Shown here: positions 1 through 8,524 of the stretch, piece by piece
Layout of the letters: every line of letters begins with the position of its first letter
How positions within the stretch are numbered: the first letter of the stretch is position 1
Origin: Bifidobacterium apousia
Lineage (GTDB): Bacteria > Actinomycetota > Actinomycetes > Actinomycetales > Bifidobacteriaceae
Reading direction: 5' to 3'
DNA: 64,000 nucleotides
NCBI RefSeq assembly: GCF_007559275.1
Contig: NZ_VMHK01000004.1
Location: forward strand, 1 to 64,000
Notes under the pieces: model-generated
The model's input: the letters and a program-made list of their open reading frames with translations, nothing else
What the model was told of the DNA's origin: nothing
Database searches by the model: none
Made by a program: the position numbers and the translations under genes

Positions 1-81
1 TGCCATAGTGGCAATGAGCAGAATCAGCATGCCGATGGATCTCCGCTGCCTGTAAAAGTCGGCCCTGATCTGGTTAATCAT
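1..81 (-). CDS. ABC transporter permease, N-terminal fragment
   Basis: Only the first 27 codons are inside the window; the gene continues past position 1. It starts with ATG at 81 and overlaps the stop of the ATPase gene by 4 bases (ATGA), so the two are translationally coupled. The visible part has a short basic stretch (QIRADFYRQRR) followed by the start of a hydrophobic segment, as in the first membrane helix of ABC-2 type permeases. It is inferred to be the membrane partner of the adjacent ATPase. Family assignment beyond 'permease' is not possible from this fragment. Confidence 0.65.
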   Translation of the reverse strand, partial: MINQIRADFYRQRRSIGMLILLIATMA

Positions 82-1010
82 TGTTGTTTCCTCGACTCTT
101 GAGAATCCTTGTTGAGCAGATCTGTGAAATATTCCTCCAACGATCCCTTCTGCTGGCTGATTTGATTGACCAGGATACCTTCCTGAATCAGAAGTCTGTT
201 GATGGGGCCCGGCTCCAGGTTCTCCTGCCTGATCAGAATCTGATGGTCGTCAAGGACTTGGAAGGGGCCGATTCCCCGGCGATCCAGAATCATGGCGGCC
301 CTGGAGCTCTGGTCCACGTCTATCAACAGTCCATTTTGATTGATCCGGTCCAGTTCATCCTTGTTTACTTCCTTGATCAGGCGACCGTGGCTGATGAACC
401 CAAACCGGGAGGAGACCAGGTAGAGTTCGCTCAGAATGTGACTGGAGATGAGGATGGTCGTCCGGCGCTCCTTGTTGAGCCTGTCCAGGAGTGTTCTGAA
501 TTCCATGATTCCTCCCGGGTCCAGGCCGTTGATGGGTTCGTCCAGAATCAGGAAATCGGGTCGTGTGAGGATGGCCATGGCCAACCCCAGGCGCTGACGC
601 TGGCCCAGAGAGAGGTGACCGGCACGAGTCTTGGCCTTTTCGCTCAGGCCGACGAAGTCGATGGTCTGAGCGATGGCCTTGTCGTCGGTCAGCCCGTGCT
701 GGATGGCTGTCAGTTCCATGTTCTGGCTGACGGTGAGTTTTTTAAAGGCGGCCGGAGCCTCAATGATCGAGCCTATTCTGCTTAGTATCCGGCTGTCCTT
801 GCCAATTGTGTGCCCCATCAGCCTTATGGTTCCCTCCTGGATGGGGGAGAGCCCGGTGATCAGACGCATAAGAGTGGTTTTGCCGGCGCCGTTCTCACCG
901 ATCAGCCCGTAGACCTCGCCCTTGTTTATGGAAAGGCTGACATCGTCCAGTGCCTGAAAGCGTCCGAACCGTTTGCTGGCATGGCTAATATCCAGAATGG
1001 TATCGTCCAT
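78..1010 (-). CDS. ABC transporter ATP-binding protein, BcrA/LanF-like
   Basis: 310-residue ATPase of an exporter. Walker A GENGAGKT is at 38-45, the signature LSLGQ at 133-137, Walker B FLILDE at about 153-158, and the switch His near 191. At the Q-loop position the protein has IIEAPA, so Glu84 replaces the usual Gln; this 'E-loop' is typical of LanF-type lantibiotic immunity ATPases. The C-terminal 100 residues match the extension of BcrA-like proteins. AAAGGA lies before the ATG. It forms an operon with the permease fragment and diverges from a two-component system, so a role in removing or resisting membrane-active peptides is likely, although the substrate is unknown. Confidence 0.85.
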   Translation of the reverse strand: MDDTILDISHASKRFGRFQALDDVSLSINKGEVYGLIGENGAGKTTLMRLITGLSPIQEGTIRLMGHTIGKDSRILSRIGSIIEAPAAFKKLTVSQNMELTAIQHGLTDDKAIAQTIDFVGLSEKAKTRAGHLSLGQRQRLGLAMAILTRPDFLILDEPINGLDPGGIMEFRTLLDRLNKERRTTILISSHILSELYLVSSRFGFISHGRLIKEVNKDELDRINQNGLLIDVDQSSRAAMILDRRGIGPFQVLDDHQILIRQENLEPGPINRLLIQEGILVNQISQQKGSLEEYFTDLLNKDSQESRKQQ

Positions 1011-1167
1011 GGGGTTCCTTTCTCTATGTCGCTATCAGAGAATCTAAAGTGCCTTTCTTAATTGCATGGCTAAGAAATCATTAAGAATTGCATAAATCCG
1101 CTTGGGCGAGACCGGCCTCGTTAGGTGGCTTCAGTAACATGAGAGTGACCTGCGAAAGGAAGACAGT

Positions 1168-1860
1168 ATGCCGACGATTCTGGTCGTGGAGGATCAGGAG
1201 GACATCCAGTCCCTGCTCAAGGATGTGCTGGGCGAGACCTACAGGATTATCCAGGCGACGACGGGCGCCCAGGCCTTGGCCCGCTTTCAGCAGGAGGAAC
1301 CCGACCTGATCCTTCTGGATCTGATGCTCCCTGTAGTCACCGGGGACAGCGTCCTCAAGGCCATTCGGCATATGTCGTCGGTGCCGGTCATCATCCTCAC
1401 GGCCATTCAGGATAAGACCAGAACCGTCAGCCTCCTGGAGCAGGGCGCCAATGATTATGTGACCAAGCCTTTCGACATTGACGAGCTCCGCGCTCGTGTC
1501 CAGGTCCAGCTGCGCCAATCCGGGGCACTGAAAGCCGATGCGGATGCAGCAGGTGAATCCGACGCCAAGATTTGTTTTCAGGGGATCGAGCTGGACCGGA
1601 TGGAGCACACGGTCAGCGTTGATGGGCACAGGGTCGAACTGGCACGCAAGGAATTCGCCATCCTTGAGCTTCTGATGGACCATCCACATCGGGTCTTCGA
1701 GAAGGAGGACCTCTACAGGCAGGTTTGGAACCAGCCATACATCAATGCCGAGAATACTCTCAATGTGCACCTGAGCACCTTGCGGACCAGTCTGAACAGA
1801 TACGCCGGCAGTCAGCGCTACATCGTGTCGGTCTGGGGCATCGGCGTTCGCCTGGTCTGA
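1168..1860 (+). CDS. OmpR-family response regulator
   Basis: 230-residue DNA-binding response regulator. The receiver domain covers about 1-120, with an acidic pocket (VVED at 6-9), phospho-acceptor Asp51 in LLDLMLP and Lys100 in TKPFD. A winged-helix Trans_reg_C domain follows at about 135-230, ending in the usual WGIGVRLV hairpin. The ATG follows a GAAAGGAAG ribosome site. It sits 49 bases before a histidine kinase and diverges from the LanF-like ABC genes, so it probably activates that transporter, as BceR or LanR-type regulators do. The target is inferred from position only. Confidence 0.88.
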   Translation: MPTILVVEDQEDIQSLLKDVLGETYRIIQATTGAQALARFQQEEPDLILLDLMLPVVTGDSVLKAIRHMSSVPVIILTAIQDKTRTVSLLEQGANDYVTKPFDIDELRARVQVQLRQSGALKADADAAGESDAKICFQGIELDRMEHTVSVDGHRVELARKEFAILELLMDHPHRVFEKEDLYRQVWNQPYINAENTLNVHLSTLRTSLNRYAGSQRYIVSVWGIGVRLV

Positions 1861-1909
1861 ATTCGGATGGAAGAAAGAACGATGAATAAGGGTCGTCGGA
1901 GGTGAATTC

Positions 1910-2815
1910 GTGAAGGTGGCCGCACTTGTTTTGGGTCTTGTCGCCCTCGCCCTGGCGATTGGCCTGATAATGCTGATTGTCGACCTCAAACGGATCAGTG
2001 ACGATCTGGACTTCATCAACCATGCCGACACTAACGCCTTGGTAACCACTGGGTCCAATATCGGGCTCATCCGCACTCTGGCGGATAGGATCAATGCCGT
2101 TCTGAACAAGACCAGACGGCTGCAGATCACCCAGGCTGAGCAGAACAAGCAAGTCCGGCAGATGCTGACCAACCTAACCCATGACATCAAGACCCCGCTG
2201 ACCGTGGCCAGGGGATACGCCCAACTGCTCAAGGAAGGATCGGCTGATCAGGAGCAATTGAGCAGGATCCTCAATAACCTGCAGTCGGTGGATCACTATC
2301 TGCATTACCTGATGGATTTCAATCTGATACAGGAAAAGAGCGTGAGCCTGGATCTGACCAGGGTGAACCTATCGGCATTGGTTCAGCAGGAGCTCTTCAA
2401 TGCTTTCGATTCTCTGACTGCGCGGTCCGTCACGGTGGAGCCCAGAATTCAAACTGGTGTGGAAATTACGACGGATCAGATCATGATGAGTCGAATAATT
2501 CAGAACCTGATCGGTAACTGGCTCAAGTATGCGGAGGAATCAGCCTGGGTGGACCTATGCAAGAGTGAAGATGGACGAATCCATCTGGACTTCGGCAACA
2601 AAACTACGAGTGGAGCAGTCGATGTGGACAGGTTCATGGAACGGTTCCAGACAGAGGACCAATCACGAACCAAGATCAGAAGTACAGGTCTGGGTCTCAG
2701 TATTGTCGATTCCCTGGTGGATTCGCTGGGTGGCTCCATGCGGCTGGAATCCGCCAACGGTATTTTCTTGGTCCACTTGCTGCTGAGTGATGCTCCGCAA
2801 TCGAAGGAGCTGTAA
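1910..2815 (+). CDS. Sensor histidine kinase, short-sensor type
   Basis: 301-residue kinase starting at GTG behind GGAGGTGAATTC. One membrane helix is at about 3-25, with almost no extracellular domain, then a short linker and the HisKA box LTHDIKTPL with His91. The HATPase domain shows an N-box (QNLIGNWLKY) and a G-box (TGLGLSIVDSL). Kinases with this small sensor often read the state of a partner ABC transporter rather than bind a ligand themselves, which fits the neighbouring LanF-like ABC genes. The cognate regulator is directly upstream. Confidence 0.86.
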   Translation: MKVAALVLGLVALALAIGLIMLIVDLKRISDDLDFINHADTNALVTTGSNIGLIRTLADRINAVLNKTRRLQITQAEQNKQVRQMLTNLTHDIKTPLTVARGYAQLLKEGSADQEQLSRILNNLQSVDHYLHYLMDFNLIQEKSVSLDLTRVNLSALVQQELFNAFDSLTARSVTVEPRIQTGVEITTDQIMMSRIIQNLIGNWLKYAEESAWVDLCKSEDGRIHLDFGNKTTSGAVDVDRFMERFQTEDQSRTKIRSTGLGLSIVDSLVDSLGGSMRLESANGIFLVHLLLSDAPQSKEL

Positions 2816-2846
2816 ATAACTAAGATCCGAGGCAGCTTGGTGAGAT

Positions 2847-2894
2847 GCTGTGGCCTGTCACGGCCTTCATGACAAGACCGTGACAGGCCACAGC
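2847..2894. repeat. Perfect 17-bp inverted repeat between convergent genes
   Basis: Arms 2847-2863 and 2878-2894 are perfect reverse complements around a 14-base loop. It lies between the convergent kinase and alcohol dehydrogenase genes, about 31 bases after the kinase stop. There is no T-run on either side, so it could be a bidirectional terminator of the tail-less actinobacterial kind, an mRNA-stabilising hairpin or a dispersed extragenic repeat. Confidence 0.7.
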
Positions 2895-3005
2895 GCATGT
2901 AGGCGGAGAAATGGGGTCAGGACATGAATCTGACAGTACCTAAATCTGATCGTGCTTAAACCCGGCCGACAGATGAGTCGCTTCTCCGCCAACAATCAAG
3001 GAAAA

Positions 3006-4055
3006 TCAAGCCTTGGTGTGGGGGACTATGACGGCCCTGGCTGAGAGCTTGTTGTCGACCAGCTTGTGGTAGGCATCCAGAGCGTTGTCCAGCGAGTAGG
3101 TTTCAATCTCGGTCTGGATCTGGCCGTGGCGATACATGTTGGCCACATCGTAGAGCTCAGGAATGGAGCCCCAGTACACGCCCAGCAGCTCCTGCTCCCA
3201 GGGCTTGGAGTACCAGTCGTATTCCGCCTTGCCGCCGGCGATGCCGACCACGGTCACCCTGGATCCCGGGCCGCCCGAAGCCTGTGCGGCAGCAATGGTC
3301 GGGGCCACACCCACGAAATCGAAGGCAGCATCCACGCCCTCGCCATGGGTGATCTTCCTGATGTTCTCCACCTGGTGCTCGTCGCTCATAACGGGAATGG
3401 CACCCTTGGCCTCAGCCTTGGCCAGAGCCTCCGGCTTGGTGTCAGTGGCGATCACGGTAGCGCCGGTCAGCGCGTGCAGAATCTGAATGGCGATCTGGCC
3501 CAGCCCGCCCAGGCCAATGACCAGAGCATACTTTCCACCACCGTTCAGGTGAGGCATGGCAGCCCGGATGGCATGGTAGGGAGTCAGAGCCGCATCAGCC
3601 AGGGGTGCTGCGCCGATTGGATCCGCATCGCCCAGGGGCACCAGGTTGCGGGCAGGGACAGTCATGTACTCAGCCATGCCGCCATCGCGTCCCAGTCCCA
3701 GGGCCAGTGACTTATTGGTCGCGGCGCTGGAGCAGTAGTTCTCCTGGCCGGCCACGCAGTGAGGGCAGTGGCCGCATCCGGTGGGCCCGTAGACGATGTA
3801 GGCATCGCCCTTCTTGAAGCCCGTGACGTCGGGTCCTACCTCTTCGACCCAGCCGGTGGTCTCGTGCCCCAGAATGAATGGCGGCTTGGTGTGGCTACCA
3901 GTTTCTGGTGTGTAGTCCTGGAAGACGGATACGTCGGAATGGCAGCAACCTGCTCCGGCCACCTTGAGCAGAACTTCGCCGCTCCCAGGGGTCGGCTCCG
4001 GCACTTCCTTGAGGGTGGGGAAGGTATTGAATTGTTCGAAAACAACGGCTTTCAT
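3006..4055 (-). CDS. Zinc-dependent alcohol dehydrogenase (MDR family)
   Basis: 349-residue medium-chain dehydrogenase. Catalytic zinc ligands are Cys38 (CCHSD) and His64-Glu65 (GHE). The structural zinc set is Cys94, Cys97, Cys100 and Cys108 in the GCGHCPHC...C pattern. The Rossmann motif GLGGLGQIA follows. It should oxidise or reduce alcohols and aldehydes with NAD(P). It is monocistronic, with a 267-base upstream gap on its own strand that holds the terminator of the aldolase-like gene. AAAGGAAG precedes the ATG. Substrate is not predictable; propanol-preferring AdhP-like or NDMA-type enzymes are alternatives. Confidence 0.88.
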   Translation of the reverse strand: MKAVVFEQFNTFPTLKEVPEPTPGSGEVLLKVAGAGCCHSDVSVFQDYTPETGSHTKPPFILGHETTGWVEEVGPDVTGFKKGDAYIVYGPTGCGHCPHCVAGQENYCSSAATNKSLALGLGRDGGMAEYMTVPARNLVPLGDADPIGAAPLADAALTPYHAIRAAMPHLNGGGKYALVIGLGGLGQIAIQILHALTGATVIATDTKPEALAKAEAKGAIPVMSDEHQVENIRKITHGEGVDAAFDFVGVAPTIAAAQASGGPGSRVTVVGIAGGKAEYDWYSKPWEQELLGVYWGSIPELYDVANMYRHGQIQTEIETYSLDNALDAYHKLVDNKLSARAVIVPHTKA

Positions 4056-4244
4056 AAGCTTCCTTTCATCGTTGAAACATTTCGACCCCCTATGCTCAGG
4101 GCGGGGGTGTGTGCATCAGCATTGTTGCAATAAAGATCTTACTGAACGAGAGCTTTGCACTCACCCGAACGAGTGTGATATGTCCAACAATGTGGGATTG
4201 GTCGTGTTTGCAGGGCGGATGAAAAGTTCACGTACATATGCGAA

Positions 4245-4280
4245 TACCCCTCCCTAAGGAAGACCAGCAGGGGAGGGGTA
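4245..4280 (-). terminator. Hairpin downstream of the aldolase-like gene
   Basis: Perfect 10-bp arms 4245-4254 and 4271-4280 (TACCCCTCCC and its complement) with a 16-base loop, 43 bases past the stop of the reverse-strand gene at 4323. No clear U-tail follows, so termination is inferred from position and stability. Confidence 0.5.
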
Positions 4281-4322
4281 GCAGGATGACCGTGGTTTGT
4301 CTTGGTTGAGCTCGGAGGGCCT

Positions 4323-5348
4323 TTACAGCAAATTGATCAGAGCTTGGGTGTCCTCAACAGTCGTCGCCCATGAGGTGGCCAGTCGGATCACGGTGTGGGT
4401 GGCATCGCTGCGTTCCCAGAAGTCGAAGGCGACCTGCTTGGATAGCTCTTCCATGCGCTCATTGTCCAAGCGGACGAAGGTCTGATTGGTGGGGGAGTCC
4501 ATGACAATCTGATACCCCTTCTCATGCAGGGCCTTCTTGATCATCGCTGCTGTCTGGATGGCGTTTCGGCTGATTCGTGAATAGAGGTCATCGGTGAAAA
4601 GAGCGTCGAACTGCACACCCAAGAGTCTTCCCTTGGCCAGAAGGGCACCTCTTCTTTTGACCATGGTGCTGAAATGCTCGGGAGCGTTCCCTCTGGGGAA
4701 GACCACCGCTTCCCCACAGAGTGCTCCGACTTTGGTCCCTCCGATGTAGAAGACGTCGCAAAGACGGGCTATGTCCGTCAGATCGACGTCGGTTCCGGGG
4801 GCCACCAGTCCGTACCCCAGCCTGGCCCCGTCCAGGTAGAACGGAATCTTGTGTTCCCGACAGGTCTGCGAAAGGTCTTCCAGCTCCTCGCGGGTATAGA
4901 GGGTTCCATACTCGGTGGGATGGGAGATGTAGACCATGCCGGGGAAGACCATCTGCTCATGGTTTTCGTCGGCGTAGAAGCCTTCCAGGAAGGCCTTAAG
5001 GTCCTCGGCGCGAATCTTGCCCTGTTCGCCGGGAATGGTCAGAACCTTATGGCCTACGGCTTCAATGGCGCCGGCCTCGTGGACGTTGACATGGCCCGTA
5101 TCTGCAGCGACTACTCCCTGGTAGGACTCCAACAGACAGGAAGCGACGACCTGGTTGGTCTGGGTCCCTCCGGCCATGAAAAAGACCTGGGCCTGGGGGC
5201 AGTTACAGGCTTGGGCGATCTTCTGAACGGCGGAGAGGCAGTACCGATCCTTGCCATAGCCGGGAAGGTGCTCCATGTTGGTGTCGATCAGCCGCTGCAG
5301 GACTGCGGGGTGAGCGCCCTCGGAATAGTCGTTGACGAATGACAGCAT
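4323..5348 (-). CDS. Low-specificity threonine aldolase-like PLP enzyme
   Basis: 341-residue fold-type I PLP enzyme of the beta-eliminating lyase family. The PLP lysine is Lys206 in FYIGGTK, and Asp173 in YLDGARLG should bind the pyridine nitrogen. The likely reaction is cleavage of L-threonine or allo-threonine to glycine and acetaldehyde. The start at 5348 was chosen over 5417 because GGAAGGACCCAC precedes this ATG and homologues begin with the following FVNDYSEGAHP motif. It could supply acetaldehyde for the neighbouring alcohol dehydrogenase, but that is only a suggestion from context. Confidence 0.85.
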   Translation of the reverse strand: MLSFVNDYSEGAHPAVLQRLIDTNMEHLPGYGKDRYCLSAVQKIAQACNCPQAQVFFMAGGTQTNQVVASCLLESYQGVVAADTGHVNVHEAGAIEAVGHKVLTIPGEQGKIRAEDLKAFLEGFYADENHEQMVFPGMVYISHPTEYGTLYTREELEDLSQTCREHKIPFYLDGARLGYGLVAPGTDVDLTDIARLCDVFYIGGTKVGALCGEAVVFPRGNAPEHFSTMVKRRGALLAKGRLLGVQFDALFTDDLYSRISRNAIQTAAMIKKALHEKGYQIVMDSPTNQTFVRLDNERMEELSKQVAFDFWERSDATHTVIRLATSWATTVEDTQALINLL

Positions 5349-5374
5349 GTGGGTCCTTCCGGTTCGACGATAAT

Positions 5375-5407
5375 TGGCTCCGGACCAGCCAAGCCGATCC
5401 GGAGCCA
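5375..5407 (-). terminator. Terminator-like hairpin after pntB
   Basis: Perfect 10-bp arms 5375-5384 and 5398-5407 (TGGCTCCGGA and its complement), 13-base loop, starting 22 bases past the pntB stop on the reverse strand and followed by ATTATC. It separates the pnt operon from the aldolase-like gene. Confidence 0.55.
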
Positions 5408-5429
5408 GGGTACTCACTACAGCATATGC

Positions 5430-6839
5430 TCAGGCGATGAGTTCCTTGACGGAGGCGATGATCGCTTGCAGGCTGGCCTTGGCATCATTGAAGAGCATCT
5501 GCGTGTTCGGGTTGAAGTAGAGCTCGTTCTCGATGCCGGCGTACCCCTTGCCCCTGCCTCTCTTGAGGACGACAACATGCTGGGCCTTGTCAACGTCCAG
5601 GATGGGCATGCCAGACACCGCGGTCCCCGGTCGGCGTGCAGCCGGGTTGGTCACGTCATTGGCGCCCACTACCAAGGCGACGTTGGCTGAGGGGAACTGG
5701 GGGTTGATGTCATCAAGGTCAATCAATTCCTCATAGGGGACGTTGGCCTCGGCCAAGAGGACGTTCATGTGTCCGGGCATACGTCCAGCCACGGGATGGA
5801 TGGCATAGGAGACCTCCACGCCTCGGCCCTTGAGCAGCTCGCCCAGGTCGGCCAGTTCGCGCTGGGCCTGGGCCTGGGCCAGACCGAAGCCGGGGACGAA
5901 GATGACCTTGTCGGCATAGACCAGCTGGACGGCCACATCGTCGGGTGTGGTCTCCTTCATGGTCCCCTGGGTACCTTGATCCTGGCTGGCGCTGACAGAG
6001 GAACCGCCGAACCCTCCGGCCAACACGCTCAGGAGCGGCCTGTTCATGGCCTGGGCCATCAGGACGGATAGAGTGGCACCTGCTGCACCAACCAAAGCGC
6101 CTGCCACAATCAGAGCCACGTTGTCGATGGCCAGGCCGTTCATCGCGACAGCTGTGCCGGTGCAGGCGTTCAGGACGGAGATGACCACGGGCATGTCGGC
6201 ACCGCCAATGGGGATGACAAAGACCAGTCCATAGCCCAGGGCGAAGATGGCCGTGAGGATGGCCCATAGGGTTCGATTGCCGGGATTCAGGCAGAGCATG
6301 ACCAGGCTGAGGACCGTCAACAGGGCGAAAAGCACATTCCAGACGGCCTTTGCTGGTAGTTTCAGATTTTTGATCAGGCTGATGCCCTGGAGCTTGCCGG
6401 CAGCTATCAGGGAGCCGGTGAAGGTGATGGAACCGATGACCACGCCCAGGCCGGCGGTGATCAGCACCACCAGAGTCGGGGTGCCCTCGGAAGTCAGTAT
6501 GTCGTTCAGGGCGACTAGGGCTGCAGCGCCGCCGCCGACCGTGTTGAAGACGGAAACCAGCTGAGGCATGTCCGTCATTTTGACCTTCCTGGCCGAGTAG
6601 ACCCCTGCTGCGGATCCGATCAGGATACCAAGCACGAGCAGAACGATGGCCAGGGATGAGGTGAAACCGGTGGCGAACAGGTGGATGAAGGCCATGGCCA
6701 CGGCGATGACCATGCCTGCTGCCGAAATTCGGTTACCTGTACGGGCCGTCTTGGGGGAATTCATGTAGTGCAGGCCCATGACGAACATGACCGAGGAAAG
6801 GAGATAGACGAACCAGGTGATGATATCGAGGGTATTCAC
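5430..6839 (-). CDS. pntB: NAD(P) transhydrogenase subunit beta
   Basis: 469 residues. About 1-260 is the membrane domain (dII) with eight or nine helices. The C-terminal 180 residues are the NADP(H)-binding dIII domain, with the fingerprint GFGLAQAQAQ and later GANDVTNPAAR and YAGIENELY. Together with PntAA and PntAB it couples hydride transfer between NADH and NADP+ to proton movement across the membrane. It is the last gene of a three-gene operon and overlaps pntAB by 4 bases. Length is normal (E. coli PntB is about 460). Confidence 0.96.
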   Translation of the reverse strand: MNTLDIITWFVYLLSSVMFVMGLHYMNSPKTARTGNRISAAGMVIAVAMAFIHLFATGFTSSLAIVLLVLGILIGSAAGVYSARKVKMTDMPQLVSVFNTVGGGAAALVALNDILTSEGTPTLVVLITAGLGVVIGSITFTGSLIAAGKLQGISLIKNLKLPAKAVWNVLFALLTVLSLVMLCLNPGNRTLWAILTAIFALGYGLVFVIPIGGADMPVVISVLNACTGTAVAMNGLAIDNVALIVAGALVGAAGATLSVLMAQAMNRPLLSVLAGGFGGSSVSASQDQGTQGTMKETTPDDVAVQLVYADKVIFVPGFGLAQAQAQRELADLGELLKGRGVEVSYAIHPVAGRMPGHMNVLLAEANVPYEELIDLDDINPQFPSANVALVVGANDVTNPAARRPGTAVSGMPILDVDKAQHVVVLKRGRGKGYAGIENELYFNPNTQMLFNDAKASLQAIIASVKELIA

Positions 6840-7204
6840 TTGTCGGCTCCCTGGTCCTTAGCGCTCTCGGTCGTGAGGGACGAAGCCTGTTCGTCCTGGC
6901 TGGCCTTATCCTTTCCCTTGTCGGGTTTGGAGGACTTGAACATCTCCAGCATCCTGTCGGTCACCACGTAGCCGCCTACCACATTCATGGCGCCGAGGAC
7001 GGCAGCCAGGAATATGAGTACATAGGAAAGCGGGGAGTGAGCCTCTGCCGCGATGATGACTACTCCGACGATCACAATGCCATGAATGGAGTTGGCGCCT
7101 GACATGAGCGGTGTGTGAAGCGTGGCCGGAACCTTGCCGATCACCTCCACGCCGATCAGCAGGGCCAGAATGAAAAGCGTAATTGCTATAACCACAGAAT
7201 TCAT
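6836..7204 (-). CDS. pntAB: NAD(P) transhydrogenase subunit alpha, part 2 (membrane)
   Basis: 122-residue protein with three or four hydrophobic segments and a charged C-terminal tail. It corresponds to the membrane part of E. coli PntA, here encoded separately as in Rhodospirillum. The motifs VIGKVPATLHTPLMSGANSIHGI and GGYVVTDRMLEMFK are hallmarks (first motif spans about residues 22-44). It overlaps both neighbours by 4 bases, giving strict translational coupling. It helps form the proton channel. Confidence 0.94.
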   Translation of the reverse strand: MNSVVIAITLFILALLIGVEVIGKVPATLHTPLMSGANSIHGIVIVGVVIIAAEAHSPLSYVLIFLAAVLGAMNVVGGYVVTDRMLEMFKSSKPDKGKDKASQDEQASSLTTESAKDQGADK

Positions 7205-8391
7205 TGCTCTTGACCTTTCTCTTCGGTCTTTTCGGCATCTGGGGTATCAGCGCTTCCTTGCGCGCCGGAATCGGATGCATTAGATACAACCAGTGCTTGA
7301 TCGATCTCGTCGTCTGCTTTGATGCTGAGCGCGCCATCACGAAGGAAGTGCACCAATACGTCCGCTACATTTCTGGACAGGAGGTTGGAGGCCGTCGTGG
7401 CTACACCGCTGGCCAGGTATGGTGCCCCGATCATGATGACCCCCTTGTCGGTGGTCCTGGTTCCCACCTGTGATCCCTCGACGTTGCCGCCCAGATCGCT
7501 GGCGGCGCAGTCCACGATCACTGCTCCGGGGTGCAGATTGGCCACACCCTTGGCGCTCAGGAGGCGAGGAGGCTTTCCGCCTGGAACCTTGGCCGTGGTG
7601 ATGACCACATCGAAGCCTGCTGCTTTGGCATCCACCGCAGCCTGCTGCTGGGCCTGTTCCTGGTCGGTCAGCTGCCGTGCATAGCCGCCCTGGCCCTGTC
7701 CCTTGGAGAAGTCCAGCCCCAAGTCGAGGAACTTGGCTCCCAAGGATTCCACCTCCTGCCTGGAAGCGGGCCTGACATCATAGGCGGTGACCACGGCTCC
7801 CAGACGTTTTGCGGTCCCGATGGCCTGCAGGCCTGCAATCCCCGCACCCAGGACCAGGACCTTGGCTGGTCGAATGGTTCCTGCTGCAGTGGTCATCATG
7901 GGGAAGAAGGATCCATAGGCATCGGCAGCCACCAGGGCCGCCTTGTATCCCATGACCGAGTTTTGTGAGGTCATCTCATCCATGGACTGGGCCGAGCTGA
8001 GCTGTCGGGGGAGCCGCTCCATGGCGATTCCCGTAAGCCCGGCCGCTTCCAGGGATTTGATGTAGTCCCTGTCGCTCAAGGACCCCAGCATGCCGATGAT
8101 CCATGTTCCGGCTGGAATCCTCTTCAGCAAGGAGCTATCCGGTCTGTTGACGAAACCCAGGACTTCTGATTTGGATAGGACGGTATCCCTGTCGGTGACT
8201 GTGGCTCCCGTCCGCTGGTAGTTCTCATCCCGGAAGCCGGCTCGAGCCCCGGCCCCGGACTCCAATAGGCAGGTGATGCCTTGCCTGGTCAGCCGGGTCG
8301 CGATGTCTGGCGTTAGGGCCACACGAGACTCTTCCTCGTTTGTCTCTTTGAGGACCCCGAAGGTTACGGGAGATTGTTCTGGTCCACTCAT
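7201..8391 (-). CDS. pntAA: NAD(P) transhydrogenase subunit alpha, part 1 (NAD-binding)
   Basis: 396-residue soluble subunit (dI), homologous to alanine dehydrogenase. It begins with the FGVLKETNEEESRVALTP motif (residues about 11-28), has the NAD-binding Rossmann motif VLGAGIAGLQAIGTAKRLGA (about 170-190) and the YDVRPASRQEVESLGA stretch. It binds NAD(H) and passes hydride to dIII of PntB. The ATG follows AAAAAAGGAAAGAC. First gene of the operon. A short Glu-rich tail after about 370 is probably a linker to the membrane subunits. Confidence 0.95.
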   Translation of the reverse strand: MSGPEQSPVTFGVLKETNEEESRVALTPDIATRLTRQGITCLLESGAGARAGFRDENYQRTGATVTDRDTVLSKSEVLGFVNRPDSSLLKRIPAGTWIIGMLGSLSDRDYIKSLEAAGLTGIAMERLPRQLSSAQSMDEMTSQNSVMGYKAALVAADAYGSFFPMMTTAAGTIRPAKVLVLGAGIAGLQAIGTAKRLGAVVTAYDVRPASRQEVESLGAKFLDLGLDFSKGQGQGGYARQLTDQEQAQQQAAVDAKAAGFDVVITTAKVPGGKPPRLLSAKGVANLHPGAVIVDCAASDLGGNVEGSQVGTRTTDKGVIMIGAPYLASGVATTASNLLSRNVADVLVHFLRDGALSIKADDEIDQALVVSNASDSGAQGSADTPDAEKTEEKGQEQ

Positions 8392-8495
8392 GTCTTTCCT
8401 TTTTCAAACACAACTGTGTGTGAGCAATTTCACCATTGATTCTAGTTGCTGCACCTTGCTGTTGGGAGGTTAGCGCAGCCTGTATGTGCTTGCGC

Positions 8496-8524
8496 TTTAT
8501 AAGTATCAGTCGAGAAGGGACCAA
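8496..8524 (-). promoter_or_regulatory. Predicted sigma-70-type promoter of the pnt operon
   Basis: On the reverse strand TTGGTC (8519-8524) and TATAAA (8496-8501) are 17 bases apart. Transcription would begin near 8489, giving a leader of about 95 bases before pntAA. A short palindrome ACACA-AC-TGTGT (8408-8419) lies in that leader and could be a regulator site. Confidence 0.45.
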
